From the NCBI GenBank assembly GCA_002426795.1, contig DINQ01000011.1, positions 62,001 through 126,000 of the forward strand: 64,000 nt of DNA, written 5' to 3'. The translations under genes and the position numbers were made by a program. A model generated the notes under the pieces. That model was not told the origin of the DNA and ran no database searches. It saw only the letters and a list, made by a program, of their open reading frames with translations. Positions 36,192-44,001 of the stretch are shown piece after piece. The DNA comes from Bacteroidales bacterium UBA5536. Lineage in GTDB: Bacteria > Bacteroidota > Bacteroidia > Bacteroidales > F082. Positions within the stretch are counted from its first letter, which is position 1; every line of letters starts with the position of its first letter.

Positions 36192-37277
36192 CTAACGGTA
36201 TATCTTAGGAATAGTTTCACCATTGATGACACGCAGGCCATTCATGGCCAGTGCTTTTAGTTCATCTTCGCCCGGATAAACATGCACTGGTGCTATCCTG
36301 TGAACACGCTCGATAATTTGATTTACAAAGTACTTATCATGGGCAATTCCACCAGTAATCAGGATGCCGTCAACCTGGAAATACAATACTGTAGCCATGG
36401 CCCCAATTTCTTTTGCAACCTGGTAAGCCATAGCATTATAAACCAGCTCAGCTTGCTTGTCTCCGGCCTGAACTCTTTGCTCCACTTCGTAGGCGCTGTT
36501 TGTTCCCAGGTATGCAACCAATCCGCCTTCCCCCTTGATCATCCTGCCCACTTCTTTCAAAGTGTACTTTCCGCTGAAGCAAAGCTTTGCCAAAGCACCA
36601 ACAGGCAGACTTCCAGTTCGTTCAGGTGAAAATGGCCCATCACCATCAAGACCCTGGTTTACATCAACCACACGACCTTTTTTGTGCGCTCCAACGGTGA
36701 TTCCACCACCAAGATGCACCACAATCAGGTTCATCTCTTCATATTTTCGCATGATGCTTTTGGCATGCTGCCTTGCCACTGCTTTTTGGTTGAGGGCGTG
36801 AAAAATAGATACACGAGGCAACAACGGATGGCCCGATAAACGTGCGATGTCGTCCAGTTCGTCAACCACAACCGGATTGGCAATGAAAGCCTGTGCATCA
36901 GGGAGTGAATTGGCAATATCGAAAGCGATCAAACCGCCCAGGTTGCTTGCATGCTCACCAAGTGGACTATTGCGCAAATCGCGAAGCATGGCTTCGTTTA
37001 CTGTATAAACCCCGGATTCTATAGGTTTAAGCAATCCACCTCGACCTACAACTGCGCGAATGCGATCTAGCTCGATATCAGATTCCTTGAGCTGATTCAG
37101 TATCAATTCTTTGCGAAACTGAAATTGATCAGTGATTTTTTCAAAAGGCTCCAAATCCTCGGCCGAATGACGAATGGTTTTGATAAAAATCGGGTCAGTT
37201 CCTGAGAAAACAGCAAACTTGGTGGATGTTGAACCTGGGTTGATCGTAAGGATGCGAACGTCTTCCGGAATTGTCAT
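36192..37277 (-). CDS. buk: Butyrate kinase
   Basis: Converts butyryl phosphate plus ADP to butyrate plus ATP (acetokinase family, ASKHA fold). A 361-residue protein of normal length with the phosphate-1 motif ILTINPGSTSTKFAVF near the N-terminus, the family motif VVGRGGLLKPI, phosphate-2 LIVVHLGGGITVGAHK and the adenosine motif ILITGGIAHDKYF. It follows the phosphotransbutyrylase gene after 44 bases, giving the standard ptb-buk order and a shared promoter. Some members prefer branched-chain acids; the sequence does not decide this. Confidence 0.95.
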   Translation of the reverse strand: MTIPEDVRILTINPGSTSTKFAVFSGTDPIFIKTIRHSAEDLEPFEKITDQFQFRKELILNQLKESDIELDRIRAVVGRGGLLKPIESGVYTVNEAMLRDLRNSPLGEHASNLGGLIAFDIANSLPDAQAFIANPVVVDELDDIARLSGHPLLPRVSIFHALNQKAVARQHAKSIMRKYEEMNLIVVHLGGGITVGAHKKGRVVDVNQGLDGDGPFSPERTGSLPVGALAKLCFSGKYTLKEVGRMIKGEGGLVAYLGTNSAYEVEQRVQAGDKQAELVYNAMAYQVAKEIGAMATVLYFQVDGILITGGIAHDKYFVNQIIERVHRIAPVHVYPGEDELKALAMNGLRVINGETIPKIYR

Positions 37278-37321
37278 AAGCTTAGCTGTTTGCGCTGTCA
37301 GTATTTTTTATAAGCATCAAC

Positions 37322-38227
37322 TCATTTGGCGGTTAATGCAGCAAGGGCAATTGAGTAGAGTTTTGTTTTGGTGCTGTCGCCACGCGATGAAAGCACGGCC
37401 GGAACCCTTGCTCCCACAACGATTGCGCCCTGTTCGCCACCAGCTAACTTGGTGTTCATTTTATAAAACACATTGCCCGATTCGATATTGGGGAACACAA
37501 GACAGTCGGCATCGCCAGCCACCTGGCCACCCACTTTCTTGATTTGTGCACTTTCGGGGTCGATGGCAACATCCAATGCCAAAGGACCATCTACCCAGGC
37601 ACCTTTGATTTGTCCTCTATCGGCCATTTTTGAGATCAGTGCTGCATCAACACTGGATTGTATTTTAAATGAAACCTGCTCGCTGGCTGCTATTAACGCA
37701 ACTTTTGGTTTTTCAATTCCAAGCGCGTGAGCTGTATTGATCAGGTAATTGGTGATGGCAATTTTTTCAGGCATTTCAGGAGCAGGCAAAATAGCTACAT
37801 CACCAACAATCAACAGTTTATGATAGTTCGGGTTTTCCAAAACAGTTACATGACTCAGAATTGCACCTTTGTTCATCAGCCCGTTTTCTTTGTCGAGAAT
37901 AGCACGCATATATTTGTCGGTACTCACCAAACCTTTCATTAAAAGATTGCCCTGACCTTTGTTGATCAACTCTACAGCCTTGTATGCTGCTTTCATTTCA
38001 TCCGGTTCGTGCACAATGGTAAATTTATCCAACCCAATCTGGTGCTCCTTGCAAACTTTTTCTATTTCGTTTTTGTCGCCAACAAGCGTTCCGTCAACGA
38101 GTCCCATATCAATTGCCATGCTCACGGCGCTGACAGAATGTTCATCATTTGCATATGCGGCAACGAGTACCTTTTTTTTGCTGCTGCGCAGCGCTTCAAA
38201 CATTTGGTCGAGTTTGGTAATTTCCAT
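37322..38227 (-). CDS. ptb: Phosphate butyryltransferase
   Basis: Converts butyryl-CoA and phosphate to butyryl phosphate in the cytoplasm. From the ATG at 38227 the product has 301 residues, the usual length of Ptb; the open frame upstream to 38305 contains the promoter and is not coding. Family features include MKGLVSTDKYMRAILDKENG, the substrate loop region LSHVTVLENPNYHKLL and the C-terminal SRGDSTKTKLYSIALA. With buk it forms the two-step ATP-yielding end of butyrate fermentation. Genes for crotonyl-CoA reduction are not in the window. Confidence 0.95.
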   Translation of the reverse strand: MEITKLDQMFEALRSSKKKVLVAAYANDEHSVSAVSMAIDMGLVDGTLVGDKNEIEKVCKEHQIGLDKFTIVHEPDEMKAAYKAVELINKGQGNLLMKGLVSTDKYMRAILDKENGLMNKGAILSHVTVLENPNYHKLLIVGDVAILPAPEMPEKIAITNYLINTAHALGIEKPKVALIAASEQVSFKIQSSVDAALISKMADRGQIKGAWVDGPLALDVAIDPESAQIKKVGGQVAGDADCLVFPNIESGNVFYKMNTKLAGGEQGAIVVGARVPAVLSSRGDSTKTKLYSIALAALTAK

Positions 38228-38276
38228 AAAATCAGGGTTATTGCGTTCTATTGTTAATTTCTTCACATGAATGCTG

Positions 38277-38307
38277 CAAAAGTAGGAATTTGACAGAAAC
38301 CTCACAA
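38277..38307 (-). promoter_or_regulatory. Consensus promoter of the ptb-buk operon
   Basis: On the minus strand TTG (38307-38305), 20 bases, TACTTTTG (38284-38277). Both boxes and the spacing are ideal. The expected start of transcription is about 38270, leaving a leader of about 43 bases before the ptb ATG. Confidence 0.8.
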
Positions 38308-38324
38308 CCAGTCCGATGAAAAAA

Positions 38325-39596
38325 CTAATCCGAATAAAAATGAATCATGTTGACGATCGCTTTGTTACAAGCCTCGCAAAACACATCACCCTTAAATGTC
38401 TTCATCAGACAGTCGATTTTCGGCCTGTAAACCCCATGCGCCACATAACCTCCTCCTTCATAAACTCCCAGGATGGTCGCCATGCTGTCAGCGGCAGGCG
38501 TGGGGATTGGGGTTGAAGGATCCATCATGGATTTCCATTTGCTGTCAAAATCGACCAGCGTAGTCAGGTTGGGCTCCCAGGGCTCAACATCCGGATTATA
38601 AAAGTCACTGTAAGAGGTAGATGAGTCGTAATATTCGTCGCCCAACCCAGCAAAAGCATGACCAAACTCATGTACAATGATTTTGGATGACAAGTCATTT
38701 CCACTGGCACTCAGGCTGTAAAAATTGAAAATGCCGCCTCCACCATATTTTGTTGTATTGGCCAGGATATAAATCTGGTCGTAGGGAACCTGTCCGGCCA
38801 GATTGCGCACGGATTTATTGTCGTAAGTCATGCAATAGCGCTCGCTATCAAATGTATAAAAACTGCTTGAAAGTGCAGTTTCTGGCCAGTAATCATCAGC
38901 TGGCACCGCAATTCCGGTCTCAAAGGATGGCGCCAAAACTGCTCTGATGCGAAAGCGGTCTTTCAGTTGTTTGTAAGGTTCAAACTCGAGCAAACTCTCA
39001 GCCAAGCGCCGGCTGTCGTCGATAAATTTGCCCAGTTCATCCATGGTATAACCATCAGGTAAAATTACGATGTCGACAGCATGTGCCGGATCGGCCTTGC
39101 CAAAAACATCAAAAACAGGCCATTTTGCTTTTTTCACAGGCTGAATAAAATAATTGTCTGGGTCAATGTCCAGTCGAAAAATGGTATCCCATTCCCCCGA
39201 AAACAACCTGCTGTATAACAGCACCTTTACTGGCATTTTCGGAAATGGCATGAGTAAGGTTTCGCTCAAACTCCGACTGGTAGTTTTAGCTTCCGGTGTT
39301 GTTTGCCATTCACCAAATAAGCTGCTGAAGCCACGCGAATAAATGCACTGCTTTGTTGTCGCATCGAAAACTTCGAAAAAATATTTCCCATACCGTAAAG
39401 TGTCGATCAGATTCGTTTTTGAGCCTCCCCAAAAGGCTTCTTCTGACAAAGATTCGATTGCAACCCATTCGCTGTTGCTAGTCCCGGCATGCACGTAATC
39501 AATCCGCAGACTGTGGCTGGTGAAAAGGCTGTCGAACTGCGCCTGGGTGGCAAAGGGAAGACAAACAAGCACAAGGAATAAAAATCTGGTTTTCAT
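38325..39596 (-). CDS. Secreted zinc peptidase of the M64 (IgA peptidase-like) family
   Basis: A 423-residue exported metallopeptidase. A signal peptide (cleavage after QAQ) is followed by an N-terminal beta domain (about 25-160) and a catalytic domain beginning with the family stretch DIVILPDGYTMDELGKF. The zinc site is HEFGHAFAGLGDEYY (His309, Glu310, His313 and the following acidic residues), the M64 arrangement. The last 30 residues contain three cysteines (DCLMK, FCEAC) that may form disulfides. M64 founders cleave IgA in gut Clostridium, but relatives in free-living Bacteroidota have unknown targets, so the exact substrate is open. Confidence 0.88.
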   Translation of the reverse strand: MKTRFLFLVLVCLPFATQAQFDSLFTSHSLRIDYVHAGTSNSEWVAIESLSEEAFWGGSKTNLIDTLRYGKYFFEVFDATTKQCIYSRGFSSLFGEWQTTPEAKTTSRSLSETLLMPFPKMPVKVLLYSRLFSGEWDTIFRLDIDPDNYFIQPVKKAKWPVFDVFGKADPAHAVDIVILPDGYTMDELGKFIDDSRRLAESLLEFEPYKQLKDRFRIRAVLAPSFETGIAVPADDYWPETALSSSFYTFDSERYCMTYDNKSVRNLAGQVPYDQIYILANTTKYGGGGIFNFYSLSASGNDLSSKIIVHEFGHAFAGLGDEYYDSSTSYSDFYNPDVEPWEPNLTTLVDFDSKWKSMMDPSTPIPTPAADSMATILGVYEGGGYVAHGVYRPKIDCLMKTFKGDVFCEACNKAIVNMIHFYSD

Positions 39597-39686
39597 GTGT
39601 AAATAATTTTGATTTCATAGGTCAAATAGAATATCTATGTTTTTTCATTCAAATTGGGCATATTACTATTCTTTTGGATATTTCAT

Positions 39687-39718
39687 TTGACAAGATTTAG
39701 TTTGATGCTGTAAATTTA
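39687..39718 (+). promoter_or_regulatory. Promoter candidate for the ECF sigma gene
   Basis: TTG at 39687-39689 and TAAATTTA at 39711-39718 with 21 bases between; the last base of the -7 box differs from TAnnTTTG. Leader of about 40 bases to the ATG at 39766. Confidence 0.4.
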
Positions 39719-39765
39719 TATTTTTTGATGTAACCAATCACAGCTTACAGCGTCATAAGTGCAGT

Positions 39766-40341
39766 ATGGAGCAAATCGACGATTTCAGTTGTATCGATCA
39801 GGTTCTAAAAGGCAACAAAAAGGCCTTTGGTATGCTTGTCGTAAAATACCAGGACATGGTTTATACCATTGCTTATCGGGTTTTGCAGCAACGTGAAGAG
39901 GCTGAAGATGTTGCACAGCAGGTGTTTGTAAAGGCTTTTCAAAAACTGGATTCGTTTCAGCGTACGGCACAGTTTTCGACATGGCTTTTCCGGATCGCCT
40001 ACAATGCTGCCATCAGCGCACAGCGAAAAAAAGGGGCAATATCAGCGATACGCACCATTGAATTGAAGGAAAACCTGAAGGCAGCAGTTGAGTTTGAAGA
40101 TGAAAGCAGCAGTGAAGACGAACTTGAGCAACTGGAACAAGCACTGGAACAATTGCCGGCTGCCGACAAGGGCATCATCAGTTTATACTATTTGCAACAG
40201 CAAAGCGTTGATGAAATAAGCCAGATAACCGGACTGAGCCAGTCTAATGTCAAAATCAGATTGTTCCGTATCCGAAAAAAACTGCAGGAAATGATGCAGC
40301 GAGAAGTAAAAAAATCAACCAGACTAAGCGTATTGCTATGA
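39766..40341 (+). CDS. ECF-type RNA polymerase sigma factor
   Basis: A 191-residue sigma factor with region 2 (about 10-85; KYQDMVYTIAYRVLQQREEA with the conserved DVAQQVFVKAF) and region 4 (about 125-175; SVDEISQITGLSQSNVKIRLFR, the -35 binding helix-turn-helix). It overlaps the next gene by 4 bases (ATGA), an arrangement typical for a sigma factor and its anti-sigma partner. Target promoters are not known; no extra copy of its own promoter can be recognised. Confidence 0.93.
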   Translation: MEQIDDFSCIDQVLKGNKKAFGMLVVKYQDMVYTIAYRVLQQREEAEDVAQQVFVKAFQKLDSFQRTAQFSTWLFRIAYNAAISAQRKKGAISAIRTIELKENLKAAVEFEDESSSEDELEQLEQALEQLPAADKGIISLYYLQQQSVDEISQITGLSQSNVKIRLFRIRKKLQEMMQREVKKSTRLSVLL

Positions 40342-40745
40342 CACAGGACCAACATATCGACAAACTTTTACAGCAGCTCAGACTCGAAAAAGCACCTGAA
40401 GATTTTGCGCTCGACGTGATGAAACAGATTGAGACATTGCCTGAGCAGAGCACCGTACAGCAAGAGATAAAGCCAGATCGGTATTTTCTGTTGCTAAGTC
40501 TCATCGCGGTAGCCATCACCTTAATTTTCACTCTCGACCTAAGTTTTGTTTCAACCTGGATCAGCATGAGTAGCAGCCTGATCAATCAATTGCTCCAACC
40601 CAATCAGCATGAGCTCACCAAACTGCTGCAGACCATTCAAAGCCTGCCTTCACTTGCTGTGATTGTAGCTTTGGTGATCAGCGCCTTACTTGTCTTTGAA
40701 AATTTAATTTCAAAGAAAATATCAGACAAAAGCCTGTTGATGTAA
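40338..40745 (+). CDS. Putative anti-sigma factor, two membrane helices
   Basis: A 135-residue protein translated from an ATG that overlaps the sigma factor stop (ATGA). The N-terminal about 45 residues are soluble and helical (DKLLQQLRLEKAPEDFALDV, a form common in Bacteroidota anti-sigma-like proteins), followed by two membrane helices (about residues 49-72 and 105-125) with an extra-cytoplasmic loop between. The zinc-binding HxxxCxxC of ZAS anti-sigmas is missing. Function is inferred from the gene pair and topology. Confidence 0.72.
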   Translation: MTQDQHIDKLLQQLRLEKAPEDFALDVMKQIETLPEQSTVQQEIKPDRYFLLLSLIAVAITLIFTLDLSFVSTWISMSSSLINQLLQPNQHELTKLLQTIQSLPSLAVIVALVISALLVFENLISKKISDKSLLM

Positions 40746-40769
40746 GCTTTAGACACGTGATTTTTTCGG

Positions 40770-40777
40770 TAAATTTG
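40770..40777 (+). promoter_or_regulatory. -7 promoter element almost touching a start codon
   Basis: TAAATTTG matches TAnnTTTG and ends five bases before the ATG at 40783, so transcription should begin at or next to the start codon. The -33 element is weak. Confidence 0.4.
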
Positions 40778-40782
40778 CTGAC

Positions 40783-41664
40783 ATGTTACCATTATCACTG
40801 GTCGGACCTATCGAAAAAATGCTCTCCATCCACCTGCAAAAGGAAGGCTTGATTACCCAAACCCAATCAGTTGGCGGGGGATCCATCAATGAGGCATGCC
40901 GGCTGCAATATGAGGGTGCCAGTTTTTTTGTCAAATGGAATCGGGCAGCAGCATTTCCGGAGATGTTTAAAAACGAAATAGACGGCCTTGAAGAATTGCG
41001 CACCGCCAAAGCAATCAGAATACCCGAAGTTATTGGCACAGGACATACGGAAACCACTGCATTTATTCTGATGGAGTACATTGAGCCTTCAAGACCAGTG
41101 AAAGGCTTTTGGGAATCGTTTGGTTATAATTTAGCATCCCTGCATCAAATATCTCAGCCTCAATTCGGAAACCATACATCCAATTATATTGGTTCATTGG
41201 CGCAGTCGAATCTACCACATGATGACTGGGTTTCATTTTACTGGAATGAGCGACTTCTTCCACAGCTCAAAAAGGCAGAAAAGAATGGGCGAATCTCGGC
41301 TGCAATGCGCAAAAAATTCGACAAACTATTTCTTCGTCTGCCCTCGCTGTTTCCCGTTGAACCTCCTGCCCTTTTGCATGGTGATTTGTGGAGTGGAAAC
41401 TTCCTGTGCGACCGTAATCAACAGGCCGTTTTGATAGATCCTGCTGTGTATTATGGATTTCGTGAAATGGATTTGGCGATGACGAAACTTTTTGGGGGAT
41501 TTGACAGTGCATTTTACGACGCCTACCATGAAGCTTTTCCGCTCGAAAATGGCTGGCAAAGCCGCATCTATTTATGTAATCTTTACCCGTTGCTGGTGCA
41601 TGTAAACCTTTTTGGAGGCGGCTATGCGCACCAGCTTGATTATGCAGTTTCAAAATATATCTAA
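40783..41664 (+). CDS. Fructosamine kinase family protein
   Basis: A 293-residue cytoplasmic kinase of the fructosamine-3-kinase family (aminoglycoside phosphotransferase-like fold), which phosphorylates sugars attached to amino groups and so reverses glycation. Seen are the N-terminal VGGGSINEACRL (nucleotide loop), the lysine in FFVKWN, the catalytic LLHGDLWSGNFL and the metal-binding IDPAVYYGFREMDLAM. Length is standard. Bacterial members usually act on ribulosamines or erythrulosamines. The mRNA may lack a leader. Confidence 0.9.
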   Translation: MLPLSLVGPIEKMLSIHLQKEGLITQTQSVGGGSINEACRLQYEGASFFVKWNRAAAFPEMFKNEIDGLEELRTAKAIRIPEVIGTGHTETTAFILMEYIEPSRPVKGFWESFGYNLASLHQISQPQFGNHTSNYIGSLAQSNLPHDDWVSFYWNERLLPQLKKAEKNGRISAAMRKKFDKLFLRLPSLFPVEPPALLHGDLWSGNFLCDRNQQAVLIDPAVYYGFREMDLAMTKLFGGFDSAFYDAYHEAFPLENGWQSRIYLCNLYPLLVHVNLFGGGYAHQLDYAVSKYI

Positions 41665-41728
41665 TCGACTTGATTCGGGCTGACTTTGATTTTTTGATTC
41701 ATATCTATCAATATCCTCCTGCTCCTGA

Positions 41729-41760
41729 TTGGTAATATGTGTGAAAAAGCCTTAATTTTG
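41729..41760 (+). promoter_or_regulatory. Promoter of glnS
   Basis: TTG at 41729-41731 and TAATTTTG at 41753-41760, 21 bases apart, an excellent match to the Bacteroidota consensus. The leader to the ATG at 41805 is about 38 bases. Confidence 0.7.
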
Positions 41761-41804
41761 TCGGCTTGATTCGGCTATATTGAATCAATTTCAACACCTT
41801 GCAT

Positions 41805-43508
41805 ATGACCACAGATCACACCGAAGAATCCGGAAAAGAAAAAAAATCACTCAATTTTATTGAGGCCATCATAGAAGAAGATATCCAAAACCGCAAAAAC
41901 GATGCACGGGTTCACACGCGCTTTCCGCCCGAACCAAACGGCTACCTGCACATCGGCCATGCCAAATCGATTTGCCTGAACTTTGGGTTGGCAGAGGAAT
42001 ACAACGGAAAATGCAACCTGCGTTTTGACGATACAAATCCTGAAAAAGAAGACACAGAATACGTTGACTCTATTATGGAAGACGTACGTTGGCTGGGTTT
42101 TCAATGGCACGGCCAGCACCTATACGCTTCAGACTATTTTGACCAGCTTTTTGAGTGGGCCTTATTAATGATCCGCCAGGGCAAAGCCTATGTTGACGAC
42201 CAGGCGCAGGATGTCATCAGCCAGCAACGCGGAACACCAACACGTCCGGGAATTGAAAGTCCATTTCGTAACCGTTCAGTTGAAGAAAACCTGGATCTTT
42301 TCATGCGCATGAAGGCAGGCGAATTCCCCAACGGATCGCGTGTGTTGCGCGCCAAAATCGATATGGCCTCACCCAATATGCACATGCGCGATCCGGTGAT
42401 GTACCGCATTCTTCATGCCGAGCATCACCGCACAGGAAACAAGTGGAAAATCTATCCGATGTATGATTATGCACACGGACAAAGCGACTACCTCGAAGGC
42501 ATCACCCATTCTTTGTGTACACTGGAGTTTGAAGTGCATCGTCCATTGTACGACTGGTTTCTCGATCAGGTAACTGAAAGTGCTTACCGCCCGCGACAGA
42601 TTGAATTTGCCCGCCTCAACCTCAGCTATACAGTGATGAGTAAGCGCAAATTGCTCGAATTGGTCAAAAAAGGTTATGTAAACGGCTGGGACGATCCACG
42701 CATGCCTACCATTGCAGGTATGCGTCGCCGTGGTTATACACCAGCTTCGTTACGTGCTTTTGCTGACCGGATTGGCGTTGCCAAGCGCGATAACACCATC
42801 GACGTGGGATTGCTTGAATTTATGGTGCGCGAAGATTTGAATAAGATTACGCCCCGTGTGATGGCCGTGCTCGACCCGGTAAAGCTTATCATCACCAATT
42901 ATCCTGACGGACAAACCGAAGACATTGAACTCATTAACAATCCCGAAGATGCTGATAGCGGAAGCCGAATGGTTCCTTTTGGCAAAGAGTTGTTCATTGA
43001 GCGCGATGATTTCATGGTTGATCCACCCAAGAAATTTTTCCGCCTTGGCCCAGGAAGACAAGTCAGACTCAAAGGCGCTTATGTGATTCAATGTGAAAAT
43101 TTTGAACTGGATGAGCAAGGACAGGTATCCACGATCTACTGCACATATGATCCCGAAACAAAGAGTGGTTCGGGCAGCAGCCAACCCAAAGTAAAAGGGA
43201 CTTTGCACTGGGTTGATGCTTCAAAAGCCATTGATGCCGAAGTTCGGCTTTACGATCGTTTGTTCAGCGACGAAGATCCTGCTGGACATAAAGAACAGGA
43301 TTTCCTTGAGTTTCTGAATCCTGACTCCCTTAAAGTGTTGCAAAACTGCAAACTTGAGCCCATGCTTGCTACTGCAAAAGCAGGAGAAAAGTTTCAGTTT
43401 CAACGCATTGGCTATTTCTGTGTTGATCCTGACAGCAAAACAGACAAGCCGGTATTTAACCGCACAGTATCATTAAAAGACAACTGGGCGAAAATGAACC
43501 AGCAATAA
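41805..43508 (+). CDS. glnS: Glutaminyl-tRNA synthetase
   Basis: Class I enzyme that charges tRNA-Gln. 567 residues from the ATG at 41805; a TTG two codons earlier could also serve but is less likely. The active site is complete: PPEPNGYLHIGHAKS with HIGH at residues 49-52, and the KMSKS loop in the form VMSKR (277-281). The C-terminal beta-barrel anticodon-binding domains are present (about 340-550). Direct charging by GlnRS means the organism does not depend on the transamidation route for Gln. A tRNA-Gln gene lies 82 bases downstream. Confidence 0.97.
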   Translation: MTTDHTEESGKEKKSLNFIEAIIEEDIQNRKNDARVHTRFPPEPNGYLHIGHAKSICLNFGLAEEYNGKCNLRFDDTNPEKEDTEYVDSIMEDVRWLGFQWHGQHLYASDYFDQLFEWALLMIRQGKAYVDDQAQDVISQQRGTPTRPGIESPFRNRSVEENLDLFMRMKAGEFPNGSRVLRAKIDMASPNMHMRDPVMYRILHAEHHRTGNKWKIYPMYDYAHGQSDYLEGITHSLCTLEFEVHRPLYDWFLDQVTESAYRPRQIEFARLNLSYTVMSKRKLLELVKKGYVNGWDDPRMPTIAGMRRRGYTPASLRAFADRIGVAKRDNTIDVGLLEFMVREDLNKITPRVMAVLDPVKLIITNYPDGQTEDIELINNPEDADSGSRMVPFGKELFIERDDFMVDPPKKFFRLGPGRQVRLKGAYVIQCENFELDEQGQVSTIYCTYDPETKSGSGSSQPKVKGTLHWVDASKAIDAEVRLYDRLFSDEDPAGHKEQDFLEFLNPDSLKVLQNCKLEPMLATAKAGEKFQFQRIGYFCVDPDSKTDKPVFNRTVSLKDNWAKMNQQ

Positions 43509-43573
43509 TAGCAATATTAGTGCTGACAAGAAAAAAACAACATAAATAGCGAAACTATTTCATGCTGTTTTTA

Positions 43574-43581
43574 TACCTTTG
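43574..43581 (+). promoter_or_regulatory. -7 promoter element of the tRNA-Gln gene
   Basis: TACCTTTG matches TAnnTTTG and ends 9 bases before the first base of the tRNA, so the tRNA can be transcribed on its own as well as by read-through from glnS. No clear -33 element is present. Confidence 0.55.
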
Positions 43582-43590
43582 CAGCCGCAA

Positions 43591-43663
43591 TGCCCGATGG
43601 TGTAATTGGCAACACGTCTGACTCTGGATCAGAAGAGTTCAGGTTCGAGACCTGATCGGGCAA
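43591..43663 (+). tRNA. tRNA-Gln (anticodon CTG)
   Basis: A full cloverleaf can be drawn by hand: acceptor stem TGCCCGA with TCGGGCA, D stem GTGT/ACAC, anticodon stem TCTGA/TCAGA with loop CTCTGGA (anticodon CTG at 43624-43626), 5-base variable loop, T stem TCAGG/CCTGA with loop TTCGAGA, discriminator A at 43663. CCA is not encoded. The anticodon reads CAG codons. It lies directly after glnS, the gene of its own synthetase. Its 3' end is duplicated in the following tandem repeat. Confidence 0.95.
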
Positions 43664-43665
43664 CA

Positions 43666-43696
43666 AAATCCTCTACGATAAGTAGGGGATTTTTTT
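43666..43696 (+). terminator. Terminator of the tRNA-Gln gene, first copy
   Basis: AAATCCTCTAC and GTAGGGGATTT pair over 11 positions (one G-T) around GATAA, followed by a T run. It begins 3 bases after the tRNA. Confidence 0.9.
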
Positions 43697-43764
43697 GTTT
43701 GAGCAGGTCGAGAAGTAAAATCCCGAGAGGCATTGCCGATTCGGGAAGACCTGATCGGGCAACA

Positions 43765-43794
43765 AAATCCTCTACGCAAGTAGGGGATTTTTTT
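43765..43794 (+). terminator. Second copy of the tRNA-Gln terminator
   Basis: The same 11-bp stem and T run as at 43666, with the loop changed to the tetraloop GCAA. It is part of repeat unit 2 and has no gene of its own. Confidence 0.85.
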
Positions 43795-44001
43795 GTTTGA
43801 ACAGGTCGAGAAGTATAATCCCGAGAGGCATTGCCGATTCGGGAAGACCTGATAGGACATTATGAAAACGAAAAGGTTACGGAATTTTGCTCTGTAACCG
43901 TGTTTTTGGGTTGAATTTGGAAATTGTCCGTCAAAACACCTTACACGGCCCGGCTCCACACCAAAGCGATGAAAGTGTCAGAATGGCTGGTATTTAACGA
44001 A

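Larger units (their letters stand above)
43648..43853 (+). repeat. Tandem repeat of about 99 bp beginning inside the tRNA 3' end
   Basis: Unit 1 is 43648-43746 (99 bp), unit 2 is 43747-43844 (98 bp), and the start of a third is at 43845-43853. Each unit starts with the 3' half of the T arm and the acceptor strand of tRNA-Gln, continues with the terminator hairpin, and ends with a palindrome (TCCCGA ... TCGGGA) that contains GGCATTGCC. The units differ at a few bases only, among them the terminator loop (GATAA in unit 1, GCAA in unit 2). The remaining DNA to 44001 holds only a weak hairpin (43875-43899), so this gap of about 340 bases has no gene. Confidence 0.9.

Noticed and set aside
43606..43800. 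A 64-codon open frame across the tRNA-Gln gene and the repeats, with repeated RPDRATKSS
   Set aside because: It runs through the tRNA, its terminator and the tandem repeat; the peptide is just the translation of these RNA and repeat sequences.
43648..43853. CRISPR-like array
   Set aside because: The copies are directly adjacent without unique spacers, units are about 99 bp, and no cas genes are nearby.
43875..43899. Hairpin GGTTAC...GTAACC as terminator of the regulator gene
   Set aside because: The stem is only six pairs with a long loop and lies more than 100 bases after the stop; too weak to list as a feature.
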